Source of the DNA: Parcubacteria group bacterium GW2011_GWB1_44_7
Lineage (GTDB): Bacteria > Patescibacteria > Paceibacteria > UBA9973 > DSPV01
NCBI GenBank assembly: GCA_000999175.1
Contig: LCJJ01000002.1
Span: 24,096-55,979 of the forward strand
Length of the DNA stretch: 31,884 nucleotides
Direction of reading: 5' to 3'
The notes below the pieces were generated by a model. That model ran no database searches and was not told the origin of the DNA. It saw only the letters and a program-made list of their open reading frames with translations. A program made the translations under genes and the position numbers. Position 1 is the stretch's first letter. Each line of letters opens with the position of its first letter. Positions 26,047-31,884 of this stretch are shown here, one piece after another.

Positions 26047-26865
26047 CTATTTCAATACTATCTGGACGACTTGCTCAAGAATGGCGTAAGGAACACCGCC
26101 GCTGATAACCACTTTCAAATCGTCGTCAGAAGCGAAAATTGTGCCGGCGGGGAAGGGCGAAGCCAGTTTTTGTAATTCGGTTTTTGCCGCTTCGGCAATT
26201 TTATTTTTCAAAACAACGACGGTGTAAGGCGTGCCTTGAGCGCCGGCCGCCAGCGCCTCATCATAGGCTTTGCTGACAAGGTCGGCGTATTTATTACTGT
26301 CAAGACAACCGGTAAAAGCGGTTTTATTCAAACCGACGAACTCGGCGATTTTCGGCAGTTCAGCTGGGTCCAAGCCATCGTTGGATGGGGTGATTTCAAA
26401 AATTCGGTCCAAATATTTCCAAAATGTTATGTCGCCGCCAATCTCGCCGGCGCATTCCAGCGCTTCGGCTTCTTTGCCGGCTTTGGCGTGAAGGGTTCGG
26501 CCGTAAGGGTCCGGCTTGTAAAGTGGAAAGTGGCGGTAAACCAGAGCGACTCGGCCGTCTTTGCCGTAAGTGTCAATAATTTTTTTAACGGTGGGATGAA
26601 ATGATTTGCAGAAAGGACATTCAGTGTCCGAATATTCCACCATAACGGCCTTAGCGTCGGGATTGCCCAAAATATGGTCATTGTCCGAAACCGCGACAAT
26701 TTCAACTTTTCCAGTTGTTAATTCTTGATTATTTTGTTCATTCGCGCCGATGTTCGGTTTAACATTTTCGGCATTGTTAAAATAGAGGGCGACGGCGATT
26801 AAAGCGCCGGCGATGACGATGGCTATCGGTATCGCTAATTTATTCGTCGGTTGCGGTTCTTCCAT
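26047..26865 (-). CDS. Membrane-anchored DsbA-like thiol oxidoreductase
   Basis: 272 aa. A single N-terminal membrane helix (residues about 9-29) follows a short Pro-rich start, then a linker (30-60). The thioredoxin fold begins 'VEYSDTECPFCKSFHP' with active site C83-P84-F85-C86, the long helical insertion typical of DsbA, and the cis-Pro loop in 'QGTPYTVV'. Two further Cys (LECAGE and TGCLDS) may form a second disulfide. It is probably attached outside the membrane and catalyses disulfide formation in exported proteins such as the Cys-bearing surface proteins at 4820 and 5755; that partnership is inference. It is the first gene of an operon with glmU. The -10 box is 7 nt before the ATG. Confidence 0.9.
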   Translation of the reverse strand: MEEPQPTNKLAIPIAIVIAGALIAVALYFNNAENVKPNIGANEQNNQELTTGKVEIVAVSDNDHILGNPDAKAVMVEYSDTECPFCKSFHPTVKKIIDTYGKDGRVALVYRHFPLYKPDPYGRTLHAKAGKEAEALECAGEIGGDITFWKYLDRIFEITPSNDGLDPAELPKIAEFVGLNKTAFTGCLDSNKYADLVSKAYDEALAAGAQGTPYTVVVLKNKIAEAAKTELQKLASPFPAGTIFASDDDLKVVISGGVPYAILEQVVQIVLK

Positions 26866-26880
26866 TTTTATTAGTATAAT
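26851..26880 (+). promoter_or_regulatory. Promoter of ZIP gene
   Basis: TTGCGG, 18 bp, TATAAT (perfect -10), 42 nt before the ATG at 26923. Further tagtat/tatcat hexamers (26891, 26902) could serve as alternative -10s. It overlaps the divergent dsbA-like promoter. Confidence 0.55.
26873..26878 (-). promoter_or_regulatory. -10 box of dsbA-like operon (leaderless)
   Basis: Minus-strand TATACT, 7 nt before the ATG at 26865, overlapping the plus-strand TATAAT of the ZIP gene, so the two divergent promoters probably exclude each other. Confidence 0.55.
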
Positions 26881-26922
26881 TGATAAACATTAGTATATTA
26901 GTATCATTACGTTTTTTACGCA

Positions 26923-27696
26923 ATGGCTGAAGCATTTTTATATTCTTTTTTGAGCGTTTTGGCAGTGAGTGTCGTATCGCTGGTCGGCGTTTTTACTTTG
27001 ACCTTGAGCGACAAAGTTTTGCGGGCGGCCGTTTTTTATTTGGTAAGTTTGGCCGCTGGCGCTTTGCTCGGCGACGCCTTTGTTCATTTGATTCCGGAAG
27101 CGTTTAAAGCAGGCGCTGCGGCGATTATGTCGGCAGCTATTTTGGTCGGTATTTTTTTATTTTTTATTTTTGAAAAAATTCTTCACTGGCATCATTCGCA
27201 CGGTCAGGTGGAAGAGTGTCAAGAAACATTGGCTAGCCATGACCATAATCGCAAACCGCTCGGAACAATCATAATTATTGCCGATTCAATTCACAATTTT
27301 ATTGATGGAGTGATTATTGCGGCCAGTTATCTTGTTTCTTTGCCAGTTGGTTTGGCAACCACCATAGCTGTTGTGATTCATGAAATTCCGCAGGAAATCG
27401 GCGATTTCGGTTTACTGATTCACTCCGGTTGGAGCAAGAAGCGAGCTTTATTTTTTAATTTTTTATCGGCCTTATCGGCCTTGCTCGGCGTTTTAGCGGT
27501 AATAATTTTAGGCGCCGGCGCCGAAAAATTTGTGCCGGCGGCTTTGGCTTTCGCCGCCGGCGGATTTATTTACATCGCCGGCGCCGATATTGTGCCGGAG
27601 CTTCACAAAACCACCGGTTTCAAGAAATCATTTTTTCAATCGTTAGCAATGCTTCTTGGTTTCGGTTTGATGTTTGGTTTATTGTTGTTGGAATAA
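26923..27696 (+). CDS. ZIP family divalent metal transporter
   Basis: 257 aa, about eight membrane helices. Helix IV contains 'DSIHNFIDGVIIAAS' (H-N-x-x-D) and helix V 'HEIPQEIGDFGLLI' (H-E-x-P-x-E), the paired metal-binding signatures of ZIP transporters. The loop after helix III is His-rich (HWHHSHGQ...ASHDHNRK), a usual metal-sensing or binding loop. It lies in the cell membrane and probably imports Zn, Fe or Mn; the metal cannot be told. It is transcribed divergently from the dsbA-like operon and its 3' end faces the two tRNAs on the other strand. Confidence 0.95.
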   Translation: MAEAFLYSFLSVLAVSVVSLVGVFTLTLSDKVLRAAVFYLVSLAAGALLGDAFVHLIPEAFKAGAAAIMSAAILVGIFLFFIFEKILHWHHSHGQVEECQETLASHDHNRKPLGTIIIIADSIHNFIDGVIIAASYLVSLPVGLATTIAVVIHEIPQEIGDFGLLIHSGWSKKRALFFNFLSALSALLGVLAVIILGAGAEKFVPAALAFAAGGFIYIAGADIVPELHKTTGFKKSFFQSLAMLLGFGLMFGLLLLE

Positions 27697-27704
27697 AAGA
27701 TTTT

Positions 27705-27786
27705 TGCCCGGGGTGGGGGTCGAACCCACATGCCTTACGGCCGCCGATTTTAAGTCGACTACGTATACCAATTCCGTCACCCGGGC
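27705..27786 (-). tRNA. tRNA-Leu (UAA anticodon)
   Basis: Minus strand. Acceptor gcccggg / cccgggc, discriminator A. The anticodon stem gtcga / tcggc has loop cttaaaa, giving anticodon TAA. It has a long class II variable arm (between the anticodon stem and the gggttcgac T arm), as expected for Leu. CCA is not encoded. It lies 4 nt after tRNA-Cys. Confidence 0.92.
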
Positions 27787-27790
27787 AATT

Positions 27791-27862
27791 AGGCCTGGGG
27801 GGGAATCGAACCCCCGTATAAGAGTTTTGCAGACTCTTGACTTACCACTTGTCTACCAGGCC
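27791..27862 (-). tRNA. tRNA-Cys (GCA anticodon)
   Basis: Minus strand, 72 nt. Acceptor ggcctgg / ccaggcc with U73, the identity base of tRNA-Cys. The anticodon stem agagt / actct has loop ctgcaaa, giving GCA. T arm gttcgattc. It begins 2 nt after the rbfA stop codon. Confidence 0.94.
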
Positions 27863-27864
27863 AA

Positions 27865-28197
27865 TTATTTTTCGCTTGTTTGCGAAAGATTATCAATGCG
27901 TTGACGATGCTTTTCGCCTTCATCAATCGCGAAGTCAAAGAACGGCAGTTTACCTAAACGAGCATGTTCCCCGACGAATTTTCTAAAATCGCTTCTTTGC
28001 CTTTTAGCAAAAGCTAGCGCCGCTTTTTCTTGTTCGGTCGGCAAGACCGTAAAAAAAATAGTAGCATATTTTCGGTCGTTTGAAATCGTAGCGCTGGTGA
28101 TAGTGATAATAGACAGACCGTTGCTTTCGCGCGCTAAAAATTCCGCCGCCAGTTGTTTACAGACCGATAAAGTTTTTTCGTTTTTGTTGTTTGACAT
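27865..28197 (-). CDS. rbfA: Ribosome-binding factor A
   Basis: 110 aa from the ATG at 28197. The frame is open to 28299, but that extension runs through the inverted repeat 28211-28306. The KH-like fold of RbfA is suggested by the N-terminal helix 'LAAEFLARES', the strand 'GLSIITITSATISNDRKYATIFFTVLP' (family pattern 'vTV..V.vS.DLk.A.Vyvs') and 'KFVGEHARLGKLPFFDFAIDEGEKHRQRI', equivalent to the 'R..lg..l.lR..PeL.F..D.s...g..i' ending. It helps mature the 30S subunit by acting on 16S rRNA. It lies downstream of infB, the usual infB-rbfA order, and runs straight into tRNA-Cys. Confidence 0.88.
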   Translation of the reverse strand: MSNNKNEKTLSVCKQLAAEFLARESNGLSIITITSATISNDRKYATIFFTVLPTEQEKAALAFAKRQRSDFRKFVGEHARLGKLPFFDFAIDEGEKHRQRIDNLSQTSEK

Positions 28198-28210
28198 AAA
28201 GATTTTATTT

Positions 28211-28306
28211 GGGTGGAATGGAACCTGGAAATTTTTATCCGCGTCGGAGCCCACCCCGTTTCGGGGAAGGGTTAAGCGGGAAAAATTAACAGGTTCCATT
28301 CCACCC
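28211..28306. repeat. 96-bp inverted-repeat element between infB and rbfA
   Basis: Perfect 17-bp terminal inverted repeats (28211-28227 and 28290-28306; arms begin gggtggaatgg). Next to them lie 7 more complementary bases (aattttt) after a short mismatch, and the centre holds a small hairpin (ccccg-ttt-cgggg). One end coincides with the infB stop codon. No coding capacity. It looks like a miniature mobile element or a stable RNA hairpin separating two co-transcribed genes. Confidence 0.85.
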
Positions 28307-29826
28307 TACTTCGTCACTAAATTAAACGCTTCCAGCCGGTCACCGGTCGCAATTTCAATTTTCGCTTCCACCAAAGCGCCGAATTCGCTGTCCTTTTTGG
28401 CTTCCTGAATAACGACTTTTTGCTGTTGCATGCCGCGAATTTTGCCGCGACCGATTTCCGTTTCGCGGCGCAAGATTTTTACAATGGCACCCGGCGTCAA
28501 AACGCCCTCTTCCACTCGTCCGCCAATTATTTGTTTATCTTTGTTTTGGCTGAAAATTTTTAGAATTTTCGCTCGACCGGTCATTTCTTCCGTCGTTACT
28601 TTCGGCCGCCGAGCGGCAATGAAAGTTTCCAACCATTCACCAAGTTTGTAAATGATGTCAAAAAATTCTACCTGAACACCCAGCCGCTCGGCGGCCGCTT
28701 TAGCGGTGGCGTCAATTTTCACATTAAAACCGATGATTAAAGGTTTATCAGCGGTGGCGGCGGTTTTGACATCGCCCTCGGTAATTTCGCCGACGCCGCC
28801 GGCCAACACTTTTATTTTCAATTTTTCTTCTTTGATTTTTTCCAGTTCGTGGGTAATCGCCTCCAGTGAGCCGGCGACATCGGCCTTAATTACAATCGGG
28901 GCGATGGTAGTTCCCTCCGGGTTTTTTTCCTGCGGCATAGCTGTTTTTAATTTTATCAAAAAATTTTCCGCCCGTTTTTCTGCTTCTTTTTTGTTTTTAG
29001 CGATGTTAAGTTCCGCGCCAATTCTGGGCTCGCCATGCCAACCGATAATGCGGATTGGCTGACCGGGACGCACTTCATCTAGCGATTCGCCACGAAAATT
29101 TTCCATTACTCGCAATGGCGAATAGGCATTTTCGGCAACAACAAAATCGCTTTTCTTAAGTGTCCCTTCTTTGATGATGGCTGTGGCGGACGAGCCGCGT
29201 TTGGCATTATGATTGACTTCAATTATCATTCCCGAAACGGCTTTGGCCGATTCGCTTTTCAGTCCTCTGATATTTGCCGCCAGCAAAACTAAATCCAAAA
29301 GTTCGTTAATGCCTTCGCCGGTTTTGGCGGAGATTGCCGTCCAAGGCACATCGCCGCCGTAGCCCTCAATATAAATTTCATTTTCCGCCAAATTATTTTT
29401 TGTCTTTTCCACATCAGCGTTCGGTTTGTCAATTTTATTGATAGCGACAATGAAAGGGATGCCGCAGCGTTTGATACAAGCCAGCGCTTCCAGAGTTTGC
29501 GGTTTGACGCCATCTTCGGCTGAAACCACGAGAATTGCCACGTCGGCAACGCTGGCGCCGCGGCTGCGGATGCCGGCGAAAGCGGCGTGGCCCGGCGTGT
29601 CTAAGAAAGTGATGCGATGTTCTTTGCCCTCGTCGTCCTTATGAATTGCTTCATAGGCGCCGATGTGCTGGGTAATGCCGCCGGTTTCTTTGTCGGTGAC
29701 GCTGGTTTTTCTGATATAGTCCAAAAGCGTTGATTTACCATGGTCAATATGGCCCATCACTACCACTACCGGCGGTCTTTCCGCCGGCGCCTCGGAAATT
29801 TTTGATTGTTCCGGTTTGGTTTTCAT
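28306..29826 (-). CDS. infB: Translation initiation factor IF-2 (short form)
   Basis: 506 aa from the ATG at 29826. The frame is open to 29967, but the added residues are non-conserved, and a -10 box sits 6 nt before this ATG. The GTPase domain: G1 GHIDHGKST (25-33), G3 DTPGH (76-80), G4 NKID (130-133), and the switch segment 'GGITQHIGAYEA'. Domains II, III and IV follow and contain 'GRVEEGVLTPGAIVKILR' near the end, for fMet-tRNA binding. The long N-terminal extension of E. coli IF2 (890 aa) is absent. IF2 delivers initiator tRNA to the ribosome. It is the first gene of infB-rbfA-tRNA-Cys-tRNA-Leu. Confidence 0.96.
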   Translation of the reverse strand: MKTKPEQSKISEAPAERPPVVVVMGHIDHGKSTLLDYIRKTSVTDKETGGITQHIGAYEAIHKDDEGKEHRITFLDTPGHAAFAGIRSRGASVADVAILVVSAEDGVKPQTLEALACIKRCGIPFIVAINKIDKPNADVEKTKNNLAENEIYIEGYGGDVPWTAISAKTGEGINELLDLVLLAANIRGLKSESAKAVSGMIIEVNHNAKRGSSATAIIKEGTLKKSDFVVAENAYSPLRVMENFRGESLDEVRPGQPIRIIGWHGEPRIGAELNIAKNKKEAEKRAENFLIKLKTAMPQEKNPEGTTIAPIVIKADVAGSLEAITHELEKIKEEKLKIKVLAGGVGEITEGDVKTAATADKPLIIGFNVKIDATAKAAAERLGVQVEFFDIIYKLGEWLETFIAARRPKVTTEEMTGRAKILKIFSQNKDKQIIGGRVEEGVLTPGAIVKILRRETEIGRGKIRGMQQQKVVIQEAKKDSEFGALVEAKIEIATGDRLEAFNLVTK

Positions 29827-29832
29827 CGGCGC

Positions 29833-29838
29833 ACTATA
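29833..29838 (-). promoter_or_regulatory. -10 box of infB (leaderless)
   Basis: Minus-strand TATAGT with TGG extended -10, 6 nt before the infB ATG at 29826. The predicted transcript begins at the start codon. Confidence 0.6.
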
Positions 29839-29847
29839 CCACAAGAA

Positions 29848-29877
29848 TTGAGGGATAAGAAGGATTTGTGCTAAAAT
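29848..29877 (+). promoter_or_regulatory. ABC transporter promoter (leaderless)
   Basis: TTGAGG, 18 bp, TAAAAT with TGC extended -10. The -10 ends 6 nt before the ATG at 29884. It is divergent from the infB promoter, which lies only about 10 bp away. Confidence 0.6.
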
Positions 29878-29883
29878 GCTGAA

Positions 29884-31668
29884 ATGCCCGAAGAAAAATT
29901 GGAAAAACCGAATATTAAAGCCGGCTTGCTGGCAATTTGGAAATTCGCACGGCCGTTCAAAAAACAACTGACGATTTTAATTTTCCTTGGCATTATTTCC
30001 GCCATTGCCAACGGTTCCGTGCCTTTTGTAACCGGTCGGTTTTTTGACGCGCTCATTAATATTTCACAGCCAAAAACCACTTCCTTTGGTTCGTTGCCGC
30101 TTTGGGGCTTACTCTTAACAATTTGGGCAATCATTCAACTCATCGCTAACAATATTGATTGGATAATGGACCGCCTGCGCCGAAAAATAAACACCCGTAT
30201 TCAATTCAATATCCAAACCGAAGGTTTTATTCACTTCTTCAAACTACCCCTGTCTTTCCACAGGAATACCCACATCAGCGGTGATTTGCAAAAATTGAGC
30301 ACTACCAGTTGGCGGGTTTCCGACATTGTCCAAGTTTTGTCTGACTTCGCGCCCCAGTTTTTAAGCATTTTAATCGGCATCACTTTGGCGGCTAGTATAA
30401 ATTTATCATTGGCGGCAATCTTATTGGCCGGTGTCCTACTTTATTTATTGTTACTTTTCAGAATTCTTTGGCCAGTCGCCAAAATTGATTGGGCAGTGCA
30501 TCGTGCTTGGAGCGATGGTTGGGATGATTCAGCTGCCGCGGTGCTTCAAGTGGAAAGTGTCAAACAATCAACAGCCGAGGATTACGAAACAAAAAAAGTG
30601 AACAAGGCGCTGCTCGGTAAAGCCTGGAGCTTGTGGTACAAACTTCAAATTATTTGGAGTAATGTCAGCTTCTTCCAACGCCTTATTGTCTTTGCTACCC
30701 AGTTGGCGGTTTTCTTTTTTTCCGTTCAATTTGTCGCTAACGGAGTCATCACCGTCGGCGAATTAGTGGCGCTCAACGGTTACGCTTTGATGTTTTTCGG
30801 ACCATTCGTCCAACTCGGTTACAGCTGGCAAACAATCCAGAACGGCATAAGTTCGGCGGCACAAGCGGACAAAATTTTCCGCCAACCCACTGAAAATTAC
30901 ACGCCTGCCGGCGCCACCTCGCCAATAATCAAAGGCAAAGTGGAATTTGAAAAAGTTAATTTTCGCTACACTGCCAAACAACCGCCGGTGCTGATGGATA
31001 TTTCTTTTGCGGTGGAACCCGGACAAATCATCGCGCTGGTCGGCGAATCGGGTGTTGGCAAAACCACTGTTATCTCGTTGATTTCCGGCTATCATTTTCC
31101 CACCGAAGGCCAAGTGCTGGTAGACGGCGTTGATACACGGAAACTTAATTTGACAAATTTAAGACAACAAATTGCCGTTGTGCCTCAAGAAGTCGCATTG
31201 TTCAACGATACTATTAAGCACAATATTCGTTATGGTTCGTTTGACGCCACCGATGAAGAAATTTTCCAAGCGGCACGGGAAGCCAACATTGACGAATTTG
31301 TCAATACTTTACCTGAAAAATACGGAGCGACGGTAGGCGAACGAGGTATCAAACTTTCGGTCGGCCAAAAGCAGCGAGTGTCAATCGCTCGCGCTATTCT
31401 ACGCAATCCGGCGATTCTGATTTTAGACGAACCGACTAGCGCCTTGGACGCCAAAACCGAAAAAATTGTTACCGAAGCGCTGGAAAAATTGATGGCCGAC
31501 CGGACGACTTTCATCATCGCGCATCGCTTGTCCACCGTCCGCAAAGCCAACACGATTCTGGTTTTTGAAAAAGGTAGAATCGTGGAGCAGGGAACTCACC
31601 AAGAACTCATCGCCAAAGAAAACGGCGTCTATCGCCACCTCTACGAATACCAAATCGGGTTGCATTAA
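29884..31668 (+). CDS. ABC exporter, fused membrane and ATPase domains
   Basis: 594 aa, a typical half-transporter length. The N-terminal membrane domain (about 20-320) has helices such as 'LTILIFLGIISAIANGSVPFVTG', 'LWGLLLTIWAIIQLIANN' and 'FLSILIGITLAASINLSLAAILLAGVLLYLLLLF'. The ATPase domain: Walker A G387-ESGVGKT-T394, Q-loop 'VVPQEVALF', signature LSVGQ (491-495, Val in place of the usual Gly at the third position), Walker B ILILDEP (D515, E516) and H-loop 'IIAHRLS'. It works as a homodimer or heterodimer, MsbA/LmrA-like, exporting lipid, drug or peptide; the substrate is unknown. The start is fixed by the promoter 6 nt upstream. Confidence 0.95.
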   Translation: MPEEKLEKPNIKAGLLAIWKFARPFKKQLTILIFLGIISAIANGSVPFVTGRFFDALINISQPKTTSFGSLPLWGLLLTIWAIIQLIANNIDWIMDRLRRKINTRIQFNIQTEGFIHFFKLPLSFHRNTHISGDLQKLSTTSWRVSDIVQVLSDFAPQFLSILIGITLAASINLSLAAILLAGVLLYLLLLFRILWPVAKIDWAVHRAWSDGWDDSAAAVLQVESVKQSTAEDYETKKVNKALLGKAWSLWYKLQIIWSNVSFFQRLIVFATQLAVFFFSVQFVANGVITVGELVALNGYALMFFGPFVQLGYSWQTIQNGISSAAQADKIFRQPTENYTPAGATSPIIKGKVEFEKVNFRYTAKQPPVLMDISFAVEPGQIIALVGESGVGKTTVISLISGYHFPTEGQVLVDGVDTRKLNLTNLRQQIAVVPQEVALFNDTIKHNIRYGSFDATDEEIFQAAREANIDEFVNTLPEKYGATVGERGIKLSVGQKQRVSIARAILRNPAILILDEPTSALDAKTEKIVTEALEKLMADRTTFIIAHRLSTVRKANTILVFEKGRIVEQGTHQELIAKENGVYRHLYEYQIGLH

Positions 31669-31676
31669 AAATTAGA

Positions 31677-31798
31677 TGGATATTATTGAGAAAATCAAAA
31701 ATCTAGATTTTCCTTCAGGACAATATGTTGTGGTCGGTGGTGGTATTTTAGTTGCTCTTGGACTGCGCGAAGCTCGTGATATTGTGTGTATTATCTAA
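31677..31798 (+). pseudogene. Truncated or frameshifted short ORF after ABC gene
   Basis: ATG 8 nt after the ABC stop. It encodes 40 residues beginning MDIIEKIKNLDFPSG with 'VVVGGGILVALGLREARDI', which reads like the N-terminus of a nucleotidyltransferase-like protein, and then stops abruptly. Family assignment is only by impression. The stop lies in a small palindrome (gtgtgt / acacac). It may be a broken gene or a genuine small protein. Confidence 0.4.
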
Positions 31799-31884
31799 CA
31801 CACCTCCTGCACACTTTTAATCGGTGTTAATAATGCCCGGCTTGATACGTGATTTTTCAATTTTTCATCAAGGTATTGGCTGGG
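31795..31884 (-). CDS. Possible C-terminal end of a minus-strand gene (partial)
   Basis: An open minus-strand frame of 29 codons runs in from the right edge to a TAG at 31797-31795 (contains YLDEKLKNHV and LLTPIKSVQEV). It is too short to assign and could be chance. Confidence 0.25.
   Translation of the reverse strand, partial: PSQYLDEKLKNHVSSRALLTPIKSVQEVC

Noticed and set aside
28198..28299. N-terminal extension of rbfA
   Set aside because: The extra residues translate the inverted-repeat element; RbfA homology begins at the ATG at 28197.
29827..29967. N-terminal extension of infB
   Set aside because: It overlaps the divergent ABC gene start and the infB -10 box; the residues are non-conserved, so the start was set at 29826.

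Overview
The window looks like a piece of a Patescibacteria (Candidate Phyla Radiation) genome, probably Parcubacteria-like. This is judged from gene content and style, not from a database search. The evidence is: compact core proteins (RpoB 1048 aa, IF2 506 aa, AspRS 467 aa without the bacterial GAD insertion); a GlmU reduced to its uridylyltransferase domain; membrane-anchored TPR and DsbA-like proteins; and large secreted Ser/Thr/Ala/Gly-rich repeat proteins with peptidoglycan-binding modules. Shine-Dalgarno sequences are almost absent. TGA is used as a stop, so the genetic code is the standard bacterial one.

Layout. 1-6711: cell-surface island with a 5'-truncated PG-binding/beta-repeat protein, a TPR protein and SAM methyltransferase pair, a signal-anchored 78-residue-repeat protein, and a poly-Gly PG-binding protein. 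6797-8833: a 34-aa membrane peptide, then an L10-type leader RNA, rplJ, rplL and a winged-helix/nucleotidyltransferase-like gene. 8919-11109: an MscS-like membrane protein and aspS. 11210-11800: a self-contained orphan gene with its own promoter, structured leader, the only strong Shine-Dalgarno sequence of the window, and a terminator. 11839-11949: a palindrome-rich intergenic repeat. 12111-18942: rpoB-rpoC with a near-consensus promoter and a hairpin/T-run just before rpoB. 18907-21136: an inserted module on the minus strand, bounded by a 26-bp direct duplication of the rpoC 3' end. It carries a LexA-DNA methyltransferase fusion and, translationally coupled to it, an endonuclease VII-like HNH nuclease. 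21168-24719: histidine phosphatase, dnaG, rpoD. 24761-25279: small ORF, tRNA-Glu, and a partial tRNA-Glu copy interrupted by a 20-bp palindrome. 25280-27696: dsbA-like and glmU (minus), then a ZIP transporter (plus). 27705-29826: infB, rbfA, tRNA-Cys and tRNA-Leu (minus). 29884-31668: an ABC exporter. 31677-31884: gene debris or edges.

How it fits together. Most of the window is core information processing: transcription (rpoB, rpoC, rpoD), replication priming (dnaG), translation (rplJ, rplL, infB, rbfA, aspS, three tRNAs) and envelope functions. The LexA-methyltransferase-HNH module breaks the rpoC-to-dnaG stretch and is the best candidate for an undescribed system: a possibly DNA-damage-responsive restriction or defence element. 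A second window-wide theme is leaderless transcription. At least seven starts (TPR, 8201 gene, aspS, lexA-methyltransferase, dsbA-like, infB, ABC) sit 6-7 nt after a good -10 box.
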